From Lepidostoma basale (lineage: Eukaryota; Arthropoda; Insecta; Trichoptera; Lepidostomatidae): a DNA stretch of 64,000 bases. Below the pieces are notes generated by a model, which worked only from the letters and a program-made list of their open reading frames with translations, did not search any database and was not told where the DNA came from. The DNA is taken from positions 372,001 to 436,000 of the forward strand of contig JAHDVF020000853.1 of assembly GCA_022606425.2 (NCBI GenBank). The letters run 5' to 3'. Position numbers and translations under genes: made by a program. The first letter of the stretch is position 1; every line of letters begins with the position of its first letter. Positions 12,378 to 23,860 of this stretch are shown here, one piece after another.

Positions 12378-12774
12378 ACTTCGCCCAAGAAATTTGCTGT
12401 TCCGGAATATTCGCAGGTAGTAGGCGATAATGAATGTCCCAATAGTGAGAACAGTGCAGAATAGAGCAGTGTTTGGTTGGTTGATGATGGGATCTGGTTT
12501 AATTGCATTACGAGTCTCTTGCATTGAAGGTTCGTCAGTTTTATTGCCAAAGAAGCCGTTGGAGCTGGTTCCCGGGTCATCCATCATCATCAGTGTGTTG
12601 GAATTGTTGGTGAGAACTGGAGCCGACATGTTGGCATAGAGTGCACTATTGTTCAAAGAAGGCAGGCAGTAGTCACTCATGATGGCATGAACAACGTACA
12701 CCGCTTGGAGTTTTGTAACAGATTCGATGATGAATATCATGTTGATCAATGAGGAGAATATATCCTCTGTGAAC
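12378..12774 (-). CDS. Ndae1: Ndae1 exon i: spans 5-6 and the large extracellular loop
   Basis: Starts FTEDIFSSLINMIFIIESV (span 5). A loop of roughly 90 residues follows, with a cluster of N-glycosylation sequons (NNS, NMS, NNS, NKT) and only one obvious cysteine (YCLP). Next come TALFCTVLTIGTFIIAYYL and the junction KFLGRS. The sequons place the loop outside the cell, as in other Na+-coupled SLC4 members. The acceptor is ATCTATTAG and the donor AGT|GTAAGT. Confidence 0.93.
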
Positions 12775-12967
12775 CTAATAGATAAAAAAAAAACATTTTT
12801 TATAAGTCAACAGCTGATAACATTAAGTACATTTCATTAATGCATGAAAATATTTTTGTATTATATTAGTTTGAATGTAATATCTAAATGTTTCAAAAGT
12901 AAACTATTTTAAGATACTGAAAACATGGGGATGGTGGATGATCATAGAATATAAGTGATGTATTTAC

Positions 12968-13379
12968 CTGGTAAATTGCCTAGCCAGGAAACTGCCTTCA
13001 ATTGCAGCCACAACCAAACTGATAATAGCGATCCAAAAACCGATGTAAAGTCTCATGGTAAGGTAATTCAATTCATAGCTCATGCAAATTGAGTACAAAC
13101 TCTGGTCAAAGAGCAGCAGGGGTCCAGTGGCTCCAACAACCATCATTGGCTGCGCGGAGAGTAGGGCAAAGAGAATACCCGTGATGGACGTAGACAACAG
13201 TGTTTCAGAAGTTCCCATCAAGTTATTTGTCTTATCTGCCATGAGACCACCAAAGGTTATTGCTGAGCACAGAGCAGCAAAGTACATAAAGATAGATGCC
13301 GCCAAACATTGTCCATTGAAGCCGTTCGTGAAGTCAGATATGTACATTGGATAGCGACGCTTAATGTCATTTATGACAC
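12968..13379 (-). CDS. Ndae1: Ndae1 exon h: transmembrane spans 1-4
   Basis: Begins GVINDIKRRYPMYISDF. The first spans follow (CLAASIFMYFAALCSAITFG; LLSTSITGILFALLSAQPM; MVVGATGPLLLFDQSLY), then LYIGFWIAIISLVVAA. The 'GATGPLL' loop and 'AITFGGL' are core SLC4 motifs near the ion-binding centre. The acceptor is TTTTCTAG and the donor ACCAG|GTAAAT. Confidence 0.95.
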
Positions 13380-13606
13380 CTAGAAAAAATATTTTATAGA
13401 AATGAATATTGAAATTACCTACTGTCTAAAACAAGGATTTCATCTTTTGAAATTCTTTGATTTCAGGGATACATATTTCATCCATCACTGTATGAAAGTT
13501 CTTTAAACTACAAGAAAATCAATATACCTATGTACATAATAACTGATTGCTTTACTGTGTGAAACAATTATTTATTATTATTATCATTAAATAAGATAAT
13601 GCTCAC

Positions 13607-14327
13607 CTCCAAATAGACGTTTTGTCCTCTTGAGAGGATCGAAATCTGGTGGCCTATCTGGTTCATCAGAATCGGAAGCAATAGCCTCAGTTTTGTTTTT
13701 TTCTTCGATCGGTTTGCGATATTCTAAAGCCTTTTTTTGCTTCATTAAAGCATCTCTCTTTCTCTTCTGGATCATTTCAGACTTGGCTTTCAATTCCTCA
13801 ATGGGCAAGAGGGCCTGGCTTTCCCAGTTTCCAGGAGGGAGAACGATGGAGTCATCTAGAAACTCGTTGATAGCAGAGAGGAGATCTTTTCGTCCTTCAG
13901 CCTTGTAGGCAACCTGGTGGAAGCTGTTGTTGCTCATCAATGTTGAGATTGATCTACCCACTTCATGGTAGTCCAGGTCAGTAGTACTGGGACCCAAAAG
14001 TACAAACATGAATCTCACTGGGATGGTAACTTCAGTTATTGTGGGCATATATATACCCTGGGCCAGTCGAACAAACGCAATGGTGGGATGGCTAAGGAAA
14101 CCTACTGATCCAACAAGAACGGTTGTGGCTTCCGCTCCTTCAGGGATCCTCTTCAGAATGGTATCATTGTTCGCTCTCTTCAAGTCTTCTTGAGATGTGC
14201 TGAGGTAAGTTTCCTCTTTCATGTCAATTTTCATGCTACCGTCCTCATTATAGTGGACCCCAGGAGAGCCATTAGTCTCATTGTCGAGGTGGAACAGCCG
14301 TGCCTTATTCTTCTCCCCCTCCCAATT
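13607..14327 (-). CDS. Ndae1: Ndae1 exon g: second half of the cytoplasmic domain
   Basis: This is the largest exon, 240 codons plus one base. It contains GSPGVHYNEDGSMKID, then KRIPEGAEATTVLVGSVGFL, IAFVRLAQGIYMPTITEV, RFMFVLLGPS, YHEVGRSISTLMSNNSFHQ, AYKAEGRKDL and DDSIVLPPGNWE. It then passes through a Lys/Glu-rich linker into DRPPDFDPLKRTKRLFG just before the first membrane span. The acceptor is TTATACAG and the donor GGAG|GTGAGC. All blocks match the SLC4 cytoplasmic fold. Confidence 0.95.
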
Positions 14328-14742
14328 CTGTATAAATAATATTTCAAATAAGTTATCAACATTTACCAATATTAGAAGTATGTAAAAATAACATACTCCA
14401 TTTTAGTTCGTTGTTAGCAATACAATGAAAAAACAAACAAACACTATTGATTAAAAAAAAAAAAAAAAAGGTAACTGCGTTGGTTTTATAATTTTGAGAT
14501 GGCCACAAAATCATGGCTACATAAGAACCTAATACAATTAAATTTTTAGAAGCTCGATGGTAATGCCTATAAATATTTTCATCCAAGTTTAAGTTAAAAT
14601 AATTAATATCCAAAGGCTAGTGATATTCTAAATAAGATTATGTATTCAACAAATTATACTAGTTACAAGTGATAATATAAATTAATGTGAATTACACAAG
14701 GTATGCTATTGTGTTTTGATTGTCATTATCTAATACTATTAT

Positions 14743-14880
14743 AACTAACTAACTAACTAACCATCACGCCGTCTCCCCGACATATTTCTTTCGCTTCCTC
14801 AACATTCATACATCGTATCATGCATGCGCGTCGATTTTTCTGATTCCTCACATGGCCGACATTCAATATTTTATTTAATT
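14743..14880 (-). mobile_element. LINE 3' end (GTTA-tail family), antisense
   Basis: Starts with repeated 'aact' and 'accatcacgccgtctccccg', then antisense LINE coding sequence (cattcatacatcgta, catgcatgcgcgtcgatttt). About 30 bases that other copies have (aggggtaggcagaaa and onward) are deleted just after the stop region. Confidence 0.7.
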
Positions 14881-15177
14881 TACACAAGGAACTATCCCTA
14901 AAATAAATATTAGATTAAAGTGGCAAATTTCGTAAAATGGTAAATAAGTGTAGGTTGTAGGTAAGAGTATTGTTTGTTATTTCAAGATAAACACCATGTA
15001 AAAAATAAACGAGGTAATTAATTCTAAAAACATTTCCAAAATCGAAAACACAAATATATATGTATATAAATTAGAAAGCTTGGGAAAAAGAAAACCAAAC
15101 ATGTAAAAATATTGAGTTAATGCATTCATGTACTAAAACGTTCTAGATAAATCTAAAATATAATTAATGTACAAGAG

Positions 15178-16289
15178 GTAGTCGCATGCTTTATTGACTA
15201 CGAAAAAGCATTTGACAGGGAAAAACATAGTGACCTAATAAAAATGCTTGTCAGGTGCAATATTGATACCAAAGATTTAAATTTTATTAAAAATCTGTAC
15301 TGGTTCCAAACAGCCGAAATAAGACACGGATACGAGAAGTCTAACGCAATTACCATCTAGCGAGGTGTGAGACAGGGTTGTATCCTTTCTCCATTGTTAT
15401 TTAATCTCTACTCCGACTATGTTTTTAAACGAGCCCTCATCAACACCGAGAAAGGACTGAAAATTAATGGCGTTGTGATAAACAATATAAGATATGCCGA
15501 CGACACTGTTTTATTAGCTGAAAGTGTCAGCGATCTTCAGGACCTCCTTAATCTTGTTGACGAGTCCGGTGAAAGATTGGGGCTAACAATAAATGTCAGC
15601 AAAACCAAATGGATGACATTCAGACGGCTTGACTACAGTGGATCAGTATTGCATTTGAACGGCCGTAACGTTGAAAGGGTGGAAAAATTTAAATACCTCG
15701 GCAGCATACTAACGCAATCTCTTGACCCAGATATAGAGATAAAATGCAGAATTGAGGCAGCAAGAGCTACGTTTAATAAAATGAAATCACTCTTCTGCAA
15801 TGATAACGTAAACTTGAAACTCCGTCTAGGAATGATCAAATGCTATGTGTGGTCTGTTTTATTGTATGGGTGTGAAACTTGGACCCTGAAAGTTAACTCA
15901 ATGAACAGACTGGAAGCATTTGAAATGTGGCTCCATCGCCGAATGCTCAGAATTCCATGGACAGACATGGTTACCAATACCGAAGTCCTGAGGCGAGCTA
16001 GAGTTGACAGGGAATTGTTATCAACTATCAAGGTTCGAAAGATCTCATATCTGGGTCATATACTGCGTGGGGAAAAGTACCACCTTCTCCAACTGATATT
16101 GGAGGGAAAAATTGAGGGACGCCGAGGGCCCGGAAGGAGACAAATGTCCTGGCTGCGAAACGTGAGGGAGTGGACCGGCATCCGAAGTGTGGAGGAGCTG
16201 TTCCGAGCGGCGCAGGACAGGGACAGGTTCGCCGAGGTGATCGCCAACGTTGGGGGGACCCGACAGGGCACTTGAAGAAGAAGAAACAG
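15178..16289 (+). pseudogene. RTE-type LINE fragment: reverse transcriptase C-terminal half with one nonsense codon
   Basis: The frame runs VVACFIDYEKAFDREKHS, then a TAG at 15358-15360, then RGVRQGCILSPLLFNLYSDY, the catalytic YADD motif (RYADDTVLLAES) and KTKWMTFRR. It ends with the C-terminal block GHILRGEKYHLLQLILEGK, RRGPGRRQMSWLRNVREW and GGTRQGT, stop at 16273-16275. The endonuclease and most of the fingers are missing, so it is 5'-truncated. The 3' end is followed by GAA repeats, a usual RTE tail. Apart from the one nonsense codon, which replaces what is probably CAG, the frame is intact, so the copy is fairly young. Confidence 0.9.
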
Positions 16290-17640
16290 TACTTTGAACA
16301 GGGGATAAAACAGAGGGCAGCGAAATTAAAATGTGTAATTATAAGTTTTCATGATATTCAATTTAATCATAAAATAACAAAATACTTCCAACAAGGCTTA
16401 ATCGGGAAATTTTATTATTTTTCTATAATTATTTGAGTGTTTAAATATACGAGTATATACATCATATATTCCTTTACTCAAAATTTTTTTAATATTTTAT
16501 TTTATTATTTACTTAAAGGTACAAATATATAAAATAACACCACTGGAACGATGGCATAAGATGTTCTATTATAGTTAAATAATTTAAAAATATATCTGAA
16601 ATTGTAATTCAAAATTTGCATTTTTTATTTTGTTGGAGAAGTACAAATTTTTATACTATTTTTTTTACCAGCATTTTTTCAATGCACTTAGTAGTGTCAA
16701 TCAGCTGTTAATTTTATTTTAAAACGTTAAATCTGAAAAAAAAACTTCAGTAATTCAAACCATCAATTAAGTCTCTGCTTGGTATTTTAAAGCGCAGATG
16801 TTCATATTTCAATATGAAGATGTGTATTAATGCCAAACATGGGAGCCCAAAAACAGACCTTGATGTTTTCTGTCTATAATCAAGACTATTTGTGTGCTAA
16901 AAGTGTGAGTGAATTAAAAAAATAAAAATGTGTAAAAAAAATACTTATGATATTACTAAAATGATACCATATTAGAACTTATAAATCAGTAAATTACTGA
17001 TTTCTAATAAAAGGGGAATGCATACAATAAGCATGCTCATGATGAAGTAGGCATTCATTTCTTTGCTGGTTTATTACATCTACAAACAATATAACTGCAA
17101 AACAAACTCACTGCTTACTCTTAAACTGGAAGTATTCTTTCACTTCTATTCAATTGTTGAATCTTTACATTAGATGGAAGAAGTCACAAGATATGACATA
17201 AATTATAAAATAAATAAATCAGGATTTAATTATGTAAAGGCTTACAAATTATCATCTTGAATATATTAACAATTGCAATAATAATACAGCTCAGCTTAGC
17301 AACAACAATTTGACAATTTTATAAATTAAAAATATCAAAACAAAGAATTAATTGCCACTGAAAATTCATTGTATGAATTGAAAGTGTCCTCAATTTTTCC
17401 AGTAATTATATTATTTCAAAATTTTGTATTCCCATTCGGTATTTCAAATGTATTTAGTAAGTCAGTGAATCTTTTCGCAGTTCTAATATAACGCATTAAA
17501 AATCACAAAAAAAAATGCATAACCTGAAGTATTTTATATGAAAATAGCTAAGATACTGATATCTTATGAGGATGGACCAGCGATGAGTGATAAACCAATG
17601 CGGAACTAAGGAGGAGAGAATCAGAATGAGGCAGAGAAAG
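16290..17640. other. intron sequence, nothing recognised
   Basis: AT-rich intron between exons f and g. No repeat family or coding frame that I recognise. Confidence 0.4.
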
Positions 17641-17650
17641 GGGTTGTTAC

Positions 17651-17785
17651 GATGATGTTGGCGCTGTGCCGACGGCAGGTCTTGAGCGGACTGGCCAGTG
17701 CGGTGGCGCATTCCGAGCAACGGCCCACCGCTGCCCCCGCCACCGTGGAGCGCCGCCCCGCCACGCCTGCATGCTCCCACATCCA
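17651..17785 (-). CDS. candidate cassette exon in the Ndae1 intron (unproven)
   Basis: A GC-rich island of about 140 bp in AT-rich intron. On the minus strand a GGCAG acceptor and an ATC|GTAACA donor bound exactly 135 bases (45 codons) with no stop in phase 0. Phase 0 is what an exon between f and g requires. The peptide begins WMWEHAGVAGRRST and ends TCRRHSANII. I see no similarity to SLC4 proteins, the pyrimidine tract is poor, and frames are open on both strands as expected of GC-rich DNA. Confidence 0.22.
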
Positions 17786-17994
17786 CTGCCACATCACCAC
17801 ACATTATTGTTTCCCTCGCCATTGCAGCTTACCCTCACATAACCTAACATCGTACAATCTAGACCTAACCTAACAGTTATACAAACCTAACATTTATTGG
17901 AAAACATATTTATTTATTATCAGTATAAATTAATACCAAATTTAAACATCTGAGTGTCTTCTAATTCTTCTACTGTTGTGGTGTTAGCCTAGCC

Positions 17995-18697
17995 CAACCA
18001 TACTCAACCTGCGGCCCGCGCCTCCAAGCATTTTTATGCGGCCCTCAACACATTTATTATCAGGTACATGATTTACAAAATCTGACATTCTATACGTATA
18101 TATCTTGATACATGAACAATACTAATCTGAAAGCTATTTTTTAAGACAAAAAGAGAGGGAAAGAAGTACATCCATTTTTAGAAATAAGTTCCTTAAAACT
18201 ACAAGACTGTAAAAAAATTGTGCTTTCCAGCTCCTCACGTTGTTTGCATCAACATATCTTTGTGAATCATCATATTCCAAAATGAAATATGAAAAAAAAA
18301 ACGTATACAGGAATCGACTTACTGATTCTCACCTTTATGACGTATTGAGGGTAGCATGCAGCAATTATAAACCCGATTTGTCTAAAATTGTTGAAAATTT
18401 ATCGCAATGTCAAAAATCACACTATATTGAAATAAACGCCTTGATACATGTTACTTTTGAGTTTTACTTTTTTCACTATTGTAATTTTTAGGAACCGTAT
18501 GCTGATAATGATAAGTGATATGTACTATTATTATTCTGTTTTAGTTTATAATTTTTTAAATTACAAATTGTTTTCCAAAAAAATGGGGGGTGGGGGGTTT
18601 CATGATTTTTTTCTTCATACCAGTATAGTGTTGCGGCCCGCGTAGCTTTACAAATATATGTATGTGGCCCGAAGACAAAAAAGGTTGAGTATCATTG
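17995..18697 (+). mobile_element. hAT DNA transposon, internally deleted, with 8-bp target duplication
   Basis: Identical 8-bp copies GCCTAGCC flank the element at 17987-17994 and 18698-18705. The terminal inverted repeats are CAACCATACTCAACC (left) and CAATGATACTCAACC (right, inverted). Both ends continue into 'gcggcccgcg'-type sequence, typical of hAT elements with CTCAACC ends. Inside, 18225-18430 encodes the transposase C-terminus: TLFASTYLCESSYSKMKYEK, NRLTDSHLYDVLRVACSNY. This matches the hAT dimerisation region, with catalytic parts absent. It is a deletion derivative that cannot move itself. Confidence 0.88.
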
Positions 18698-20163
18698 GCC
18701 TAGCCTAACACGCCAAATGTTGGAGTTTTCATTTACATTGAATATCAATATCATCCACGTCATAAAATTATACATTCTAACCAAATTTAAATCTTCCTAA
18801 CATCAACACCTAACATATTATACTTCATCCGACATAAATTAAAAACAATGACGTTTCCCCCCAAAGCTAAGCAGCAAACCTAAACTACATAGAAACATAA
18901 ATGTGCTTAGAAATATATGAATGTTGGTCATTAATGTACTTGGTCGATGTTCATTGTTAAAAATGAAGAAAACAATTCTTCATATTTAATTAATTAAGTT
19001 TTATTTCAATTGTTACTCTTATTTGGACTGGCTTCGGAGGCTTGCTGCCAACTAAAATTTTGAACTTTTCCACTACTTGGGCTTATCGTAAATAAAAGAA
19101 TTAATATATCCGTTGTTAATGTTAATGATTTGAAATATTCTTGCCTATTATTAAACCAACATAAGCCCAATTAATTTCACAGTTTTTTGTATATCCTCAA
19201 CTAACCTCAACCCCTTTTCTAATAGCTTTGATATTTATATATTTATCATTACACATTTGTCTTTAATTATCTTGTAAACACTTATTGAAGAAACCCAACT
19301 ATACGTAAATAAACCAAACATAACCTAGACCAATATATAGTATAAATAAAAAACGTATCATTTAAATGTAAGTGTTATACAATTCTTATAATAATATGCT
19401 CTTAATTACTATCGGAACAATAAAATAATAATTATTTAAATAAAAGTTGGCAAATAATAAATAATATTGCAAACATCTCTTGAATCAATTTGAAAGGTTT
19501 ATAAAAATAAAGCTTTCAAAGCTGTAAAACAATTAAAAAAAATAAAAGAGTCGACAAGTAGTATTTCACAATGCCTAGCCTACAACACGGTTTGACGTTA
19601 AATTATTTATAAAAAAATTAAATTACTAACTTTCTCACACTTTATATATTATTTTTGAAAATAAAATTATACCGTTGTATAAATTACAATGAAACAAAAG
19701 TTCCCTTTAATTTGTTATTATTTTTAAATTGACTTTTCTTGTTATTAAATTAAAACTATTACAATTCCATATCCTTGACATTTCGTTTTACTACAGTTGT
19801 AAGCTAAATCCTTTAAAAGCTTTGTGAAACTGCCAACAGATGGAAGTCGTTACATTATTTATAAGTGAAAAAGAACCGTATTCTTACTATTAAAGTTTTT
19901 TTTAAACAGCGTGAACATTTATAATAATAAAACAGTAAACACCGAAGAAACAAAATAATTAATGCAAATGAAAACAAACTCTTAAGCAATACCACCATTT
20001 TCTTAACTAGCAAAAAAGCTATTTGAAAATAAACAAACCTCTGGGTCCTGGACATTATGATGGCATATTTGAAAAGATAAATATATTATTACAATAAGTA
20101 TATCAATTTGTAACTACTTAATTAAAAATAAACCGAGAAGCTGTCTTCATTAAAATTTATAAA

Positions 20164-20342
20164 TCATACATTCATCTGAACCAATGTGTTTAGTTTAATA
20201 TAAATCCCTTTAAATTTAAATTGATCATTTGTACTCCTTAGTACCAAATTCAGCCCCAAGATTGCAGCTTTGAGGATTGTAGAATCTTCTGGATCATGAA
20301 TAGCATTTCCCGCCCTTAGACCATCACACAAATACATCTTGT
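20164..20342 (-). other. short open frame of unknown meaning in an intron
   Basis: On the minus strand, after a good acceptor (CGTTTACAG), the frame reads MYLCDGLRAGNAIHDPEDST then ILKAAILGLNL before a possible donor (GTACTAAG). The 98-base segment would enter in a phase that exon f does not supply, so it is not an Ndae1 exon. It could be a fossil of another gene or chance. Confidence 0.2.
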
Positions 20343-20932
20343 CTGTAAACGTATGATAATTATTTAGAGAATATAAGTTACTTAATTGCAAACTTTCTAA
20401 AATAAAAAAACATTCCAATATTTTATATAAACATAAAACTAATCCTTCCACGTAGACGAAATTCTATTATTATAATAATTTAAAATTAAATTAATTATTT
20501 TTACACTTTTAATTTTTGATACTGCACTTAAATATTGCCTACAAATTGACACCCCTATTTAAATGTTATTTATTACCCAGATGATGTTTTTTTCCATAAT
20601 CCTCAGTATGAAAATTTAGTACTTATTAATAAAGATACTCGTATATATCTAAACAAATGCCTACTATCAGAATTCTAGATCATATAACTTCGCAAAATGT
20701 TTTCGATAAGCTTTATTATGTCGCGTATTGTTTTTTTAACAATCTTGAAGGTCTATCAAATCACCCCAAAGCTATACGTTCTCACTCTTCGTGATTTTTC
20801 GCTCTGAGTTAATTTTTCCTTAGATCTTTTGTCTTAAATAATGTATCATTTACACTTATAATGATATATCATATACACAGATTAACCCCCATAATCTATA
20901 GAACACTTAATTGTATTCAGTTAACAATTTAC

Positions 20933-21086
20933 CTGGAGGGAAGTGTAGCTTGCATGCTTCTTTATATTGAATCTGAAGTTGCGTTCATTATCATTGACAT
21001 GTTTGTGCCTCATGAGGAGGGATCTCATCACTGTAGACTTGTCTTCTTCAGAAATTAATTCATCTATTACCATCTGCTCCGTTATC
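20933..21086 (-). CDS. Ndae1: Ndae1 exon f: cytoplasmic domain
   Basis: Reads ITEQMVIDELISEEDKSTVM, RSLLMRHKHVNDNERNF, RFNIKKHASYTSLQ. It corresponds to the helix pair that follows 'VAYR' in SLC4 cytoplasmic domains. The acceptor is ATGTTAG and the donor CCAG|GTAAAT, phase 0 at the end. Any exon between this one and exon g must therefore be a multiple of three. Confidence 0.92.
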
Positions 21087-21497
21087 CTAACATATAAAAA
21101 AGGTTTAATAAAATACACAGCACAAGAAAACTATAAAAAATGACATAATGGATAATTAAATTATAATATTTGTTAATTTATAATAAGGCGTGTATTATGT
21201 ACTAAGATGTAAAAAAAACATCCATTGATGTAACTAATTAGGAATAAAACTTGGAAACATCGATAGAAGCAAATGACTTGGCTCCGAAAATTGAATAAAT
21301 GCGTGAGCCCGAGAACTTTCATGAAATTGTTTCTCACAGCAGAAAAAGAGTAGAGAACACGGAAAAAAAGAAAGACTAAACACGGAAAAAAAAAGAATCT
21401 AATGAAATTAAAGATTTCTTCAAAATTATGAGAAAATTATACACTCCGACTTATATCCATCTTCTGTGATACAAATAAGATTAACGAGATTGTTAAC

Positions 21498-21727
21498 CTA
21501 TAGGCAACACCAGGTAAATCTTTCTCATCCAGATCAAGCAGAACGACTCCGGACTGCAGGCAGCGCCTCAGGTTCAGTAGTGAGTGGAATGATAAAGAAG
21601 CCACATGGGGCCGGCCCCAGCGGTCAGACCCCTCCTCCAAATCTTCCTCATACTTGATCCAGCGAGCCGTCTCCTTCCATTCCTTCTCATCTCCGGCTCC
21701 AACCAACTCGTCCAGTTGTACAAATAC
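21498..21727 (-). CDS. Ndae1: Ndae1 exon e: cytoplasmic domain, WKETARW core
   Basis: Encodes VFVQLDELVGAGDEKEWKE, TARWIKYEEDLEEGSDRWG, RPHVASLSFHSLLNLRRC and LQSGVVLLDLDEKDLPGVAYR. These are the most conserved blocks of the cytoplasmic domain. The acceptor is TGACTTCAG; the donor AG|GTTAAC is weak but gives the right phase. Confidence 0.95.
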
Positions 21728-21844
21728 CTGAAGTCAATGGTTTATTAATTAAGTGAGTATGGTTTAAACAAGTTAATAAAATCACAAGACATTCAGTGAT
21801 AAATTGTTATTATTATTTATGATGATTTATAATTTAATTTAACA

Positions 21845-22070
21845 GTGTTGTCTTTAGTAGTTTCTTAAATTTTATGTCATTTTCATCATACTTAACAATA
21901 ACACTGAGATTATTCTACGCCAACGGACCCACAACGCTGAAAGCACGACCGTAGAAACTTGCTTTATTGGCTCTGACTGGAATCGTAAAGTTTGCATTTG
22001 TTTCTACTGATCGAAGTCAACGTTGCCTTTCCGTTGGCATGGATATACGTTTAATATTAATTTGAATGAG
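21845..22070 (-). mobile_element. CR1/L2-like LINE C-terminal fragment
   Basis: The minus strand reads YGRAFSVVGPLA then KYDENDIKFKKLLKTTL. GRAF.VAGP..W is typical of the end of CR1/L2-type LINE proteins. The same piece recurs at 33440-33680 and 58220-58500. It lies between exons e and d. Confidence 0.65.
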
Positions 22071-22235
22071 TTACATTTAATTCTAAAAAAATATCTGTAC
22101 TCAAATACAATACCGATGTGTTTCTAATGATGAAATCTGTTATGGTGGAAACTATTTGATTGTTTGATATCGCGAATGTGAGTTGAACTAATATTTTAAA
22201 TATAAGTTAAATTTTAAATATATTCAGTTACTCAC

Positions 22236-22349
22236 GGCATGGGGGCTATGGTCGTACATTTTCCGTAGAGTGGTGGGAGTCAGAAGAGTCTGGAGATTGT
22301 CATTTCCGCCTTTCCGCCCGATACGCACAAAAGCATTGCCGGACGATGG
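22236..22349 (-). CDS. Ndae1: Ndae1 exon d: start of the Band 3-type cytoplasmic domain
   Basis: Encodes 38 residues from PSSGNAFVRIGRKGG to TLRKMYDHSPHA. The acceptor is TGTTTCAG and the donor GCC|GTGAGT, phase 0 at both ends. DHSPHA followed by VFVQLDEL is the standard junction in SLC4 bicarbonate transporters. Confidence 0.92.
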
Positions 22350-22491
22350 CTGAAACACACAAAGTATTTGTTTTAATATTGTTTAAATAATACAATAGAT
22401 AAATAACCTGAATATTAAATACATAATTAAATCAATAATATTTATGAAATCTCTTTACTTCACGGTGATTGTTTTACTTGATGTTCTAGGA

Positions 22492-22790
22492 CAGGGATCG
22501 CGAACCTTTTTCGCAAGTAGGTCAAATTTATATAAAAAAGTGCGGGCTACTGTTTTCATAAAAATGAAAATCGTGACGCATTTTTATTCAGAAGGAAGTC
22601 GATGGCGACCTTATTTCAGTAGAATTTCTTTTTTTAGCCCATAAGCGACTTCCGGCCAGTAGAATTCGGGAGCGATCAATTCGATTTTCCGGACTACTGA
22701 CCGGAAACCTAAAACGACTCAGATTTCGGTATATCAAATTTCTGCCGCGGGTCACGCGGTGACCCGCAGGTCCGTCGTTCGCCATCCCTG
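22492..22790. mobile_element. hAT-like MITE with near-perfect 8-bp target duplication
   Basis: Inverted ends CAGGGATCGCGAAC and CAGGGATGGCGAAC (right end inverted). Flanking octamers are TTCTAGGA (22484-22491) and TTTTAGGA (22791-22798), one mismatch. The element is 299 bp with no coding capacity. It lies between exons d and c. Confidence 0.8.
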
Positions 22791-23691
22791 TTTTAGGACA
22801 GCTGTGCTTATTTGAGCCCCGTACTCTGTCAGCCTTGATCTTGTAAAAATAAAATTCGAGACCGTTTCTATTAAGATATTTCCATTGTTTTAGGCATTTT
22901 GGAAAAATAAAAAGCAACGATTCATACAACCTTAAACTAAACAACACTGATGCTTGCCCGCACTACGAATAGTAATTGTACAATCTAATTGATTGTAAAA
23001 TAAGATTTTGCCTATCAGATGTTCAATGGTCTTTCAAGGAAATGATTTATTATCATTATGATGTATGATAGTTTATGATCGCCAGGGAAATATTAAAAAA
23101 AGCAAAATAAATATTTCTTAGAAATTTTTTGCCTGATAAAATAGATAGCTTGTCTAAAACTTTTGGCCAAAGCTATCATTAATGGATTATGTAAAATAAG
23201 ACATAAGACATACTCTATTCATCAGGTGATTCAATCAAGGCGCAGGGATATCAGATATTTACAGCTTTTTATTTTTCCCATAGACATACTTAAAATGTCC
23301 CGGCTGAGGTTTTCCATGGTTTCGTTTGTGTAAGGCAAAGTCGGAACATATAGAGATAATAATAGATATTCCGTGAACCATAGAGCTTGACTGAGTCAGC
23401 TCACTGCACTTTAAATTTACTGTAAAATACAGAAATACAATTTTATATTAATTTGTAATATCATTGAGATAATTTACCGACAAGTATAATATTACAAAAT
23501 AAAAACTAACAAAGGAGAAACATAGGAAAACATAGATTGGCGAAATAACTGTCGCGACAATCTCATAAAAATAAATTGTGATACGTAAAATAACAATGAT
23601 TCCAAACAAAAACATTTAAAAATATTGATGTATTAAAACGTTTTGACTAAAATGATGGATTAACTAATAATAATGATATTAGAACCCTTGT

Positions 23692-23800
23692 ATTTGTCGG
23701 GTTCAAGGGTGTCTTTGGTCTGCTGTAGAATTCACGTGACAATAAAATGGCGATAGATTGGCTACCTATCACATGTCACGAGAATCAATATAATAGCTAA
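23692..23800 (+). mobile_element. tRNA-derived SINE, 5'-truncated copy
   Basis: Contains 'gtctttggtctgctgtagaa', 'aattcacgtgacaataaaat', 'ggctacctatcacatgtcac' and 'gagaatca', matching the bodies at 30016-30250 and 34532-34790. Only a damaged B box (gggttcaagg) remains of the head. Confidence 0.75.
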
Positions 23801-23860
23801 AAAATAAATTGTATACAGTAATTGGGTTCAAACGACCTGTTGTATACATAAAAAAAATAC

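Noticed and set aside
17830..17885. Short 'cctaacctaac' runs resembling insect telomere repeats
   Set aside because: Only two or three imperfect units mixed with other sequence; not a telomeric array.
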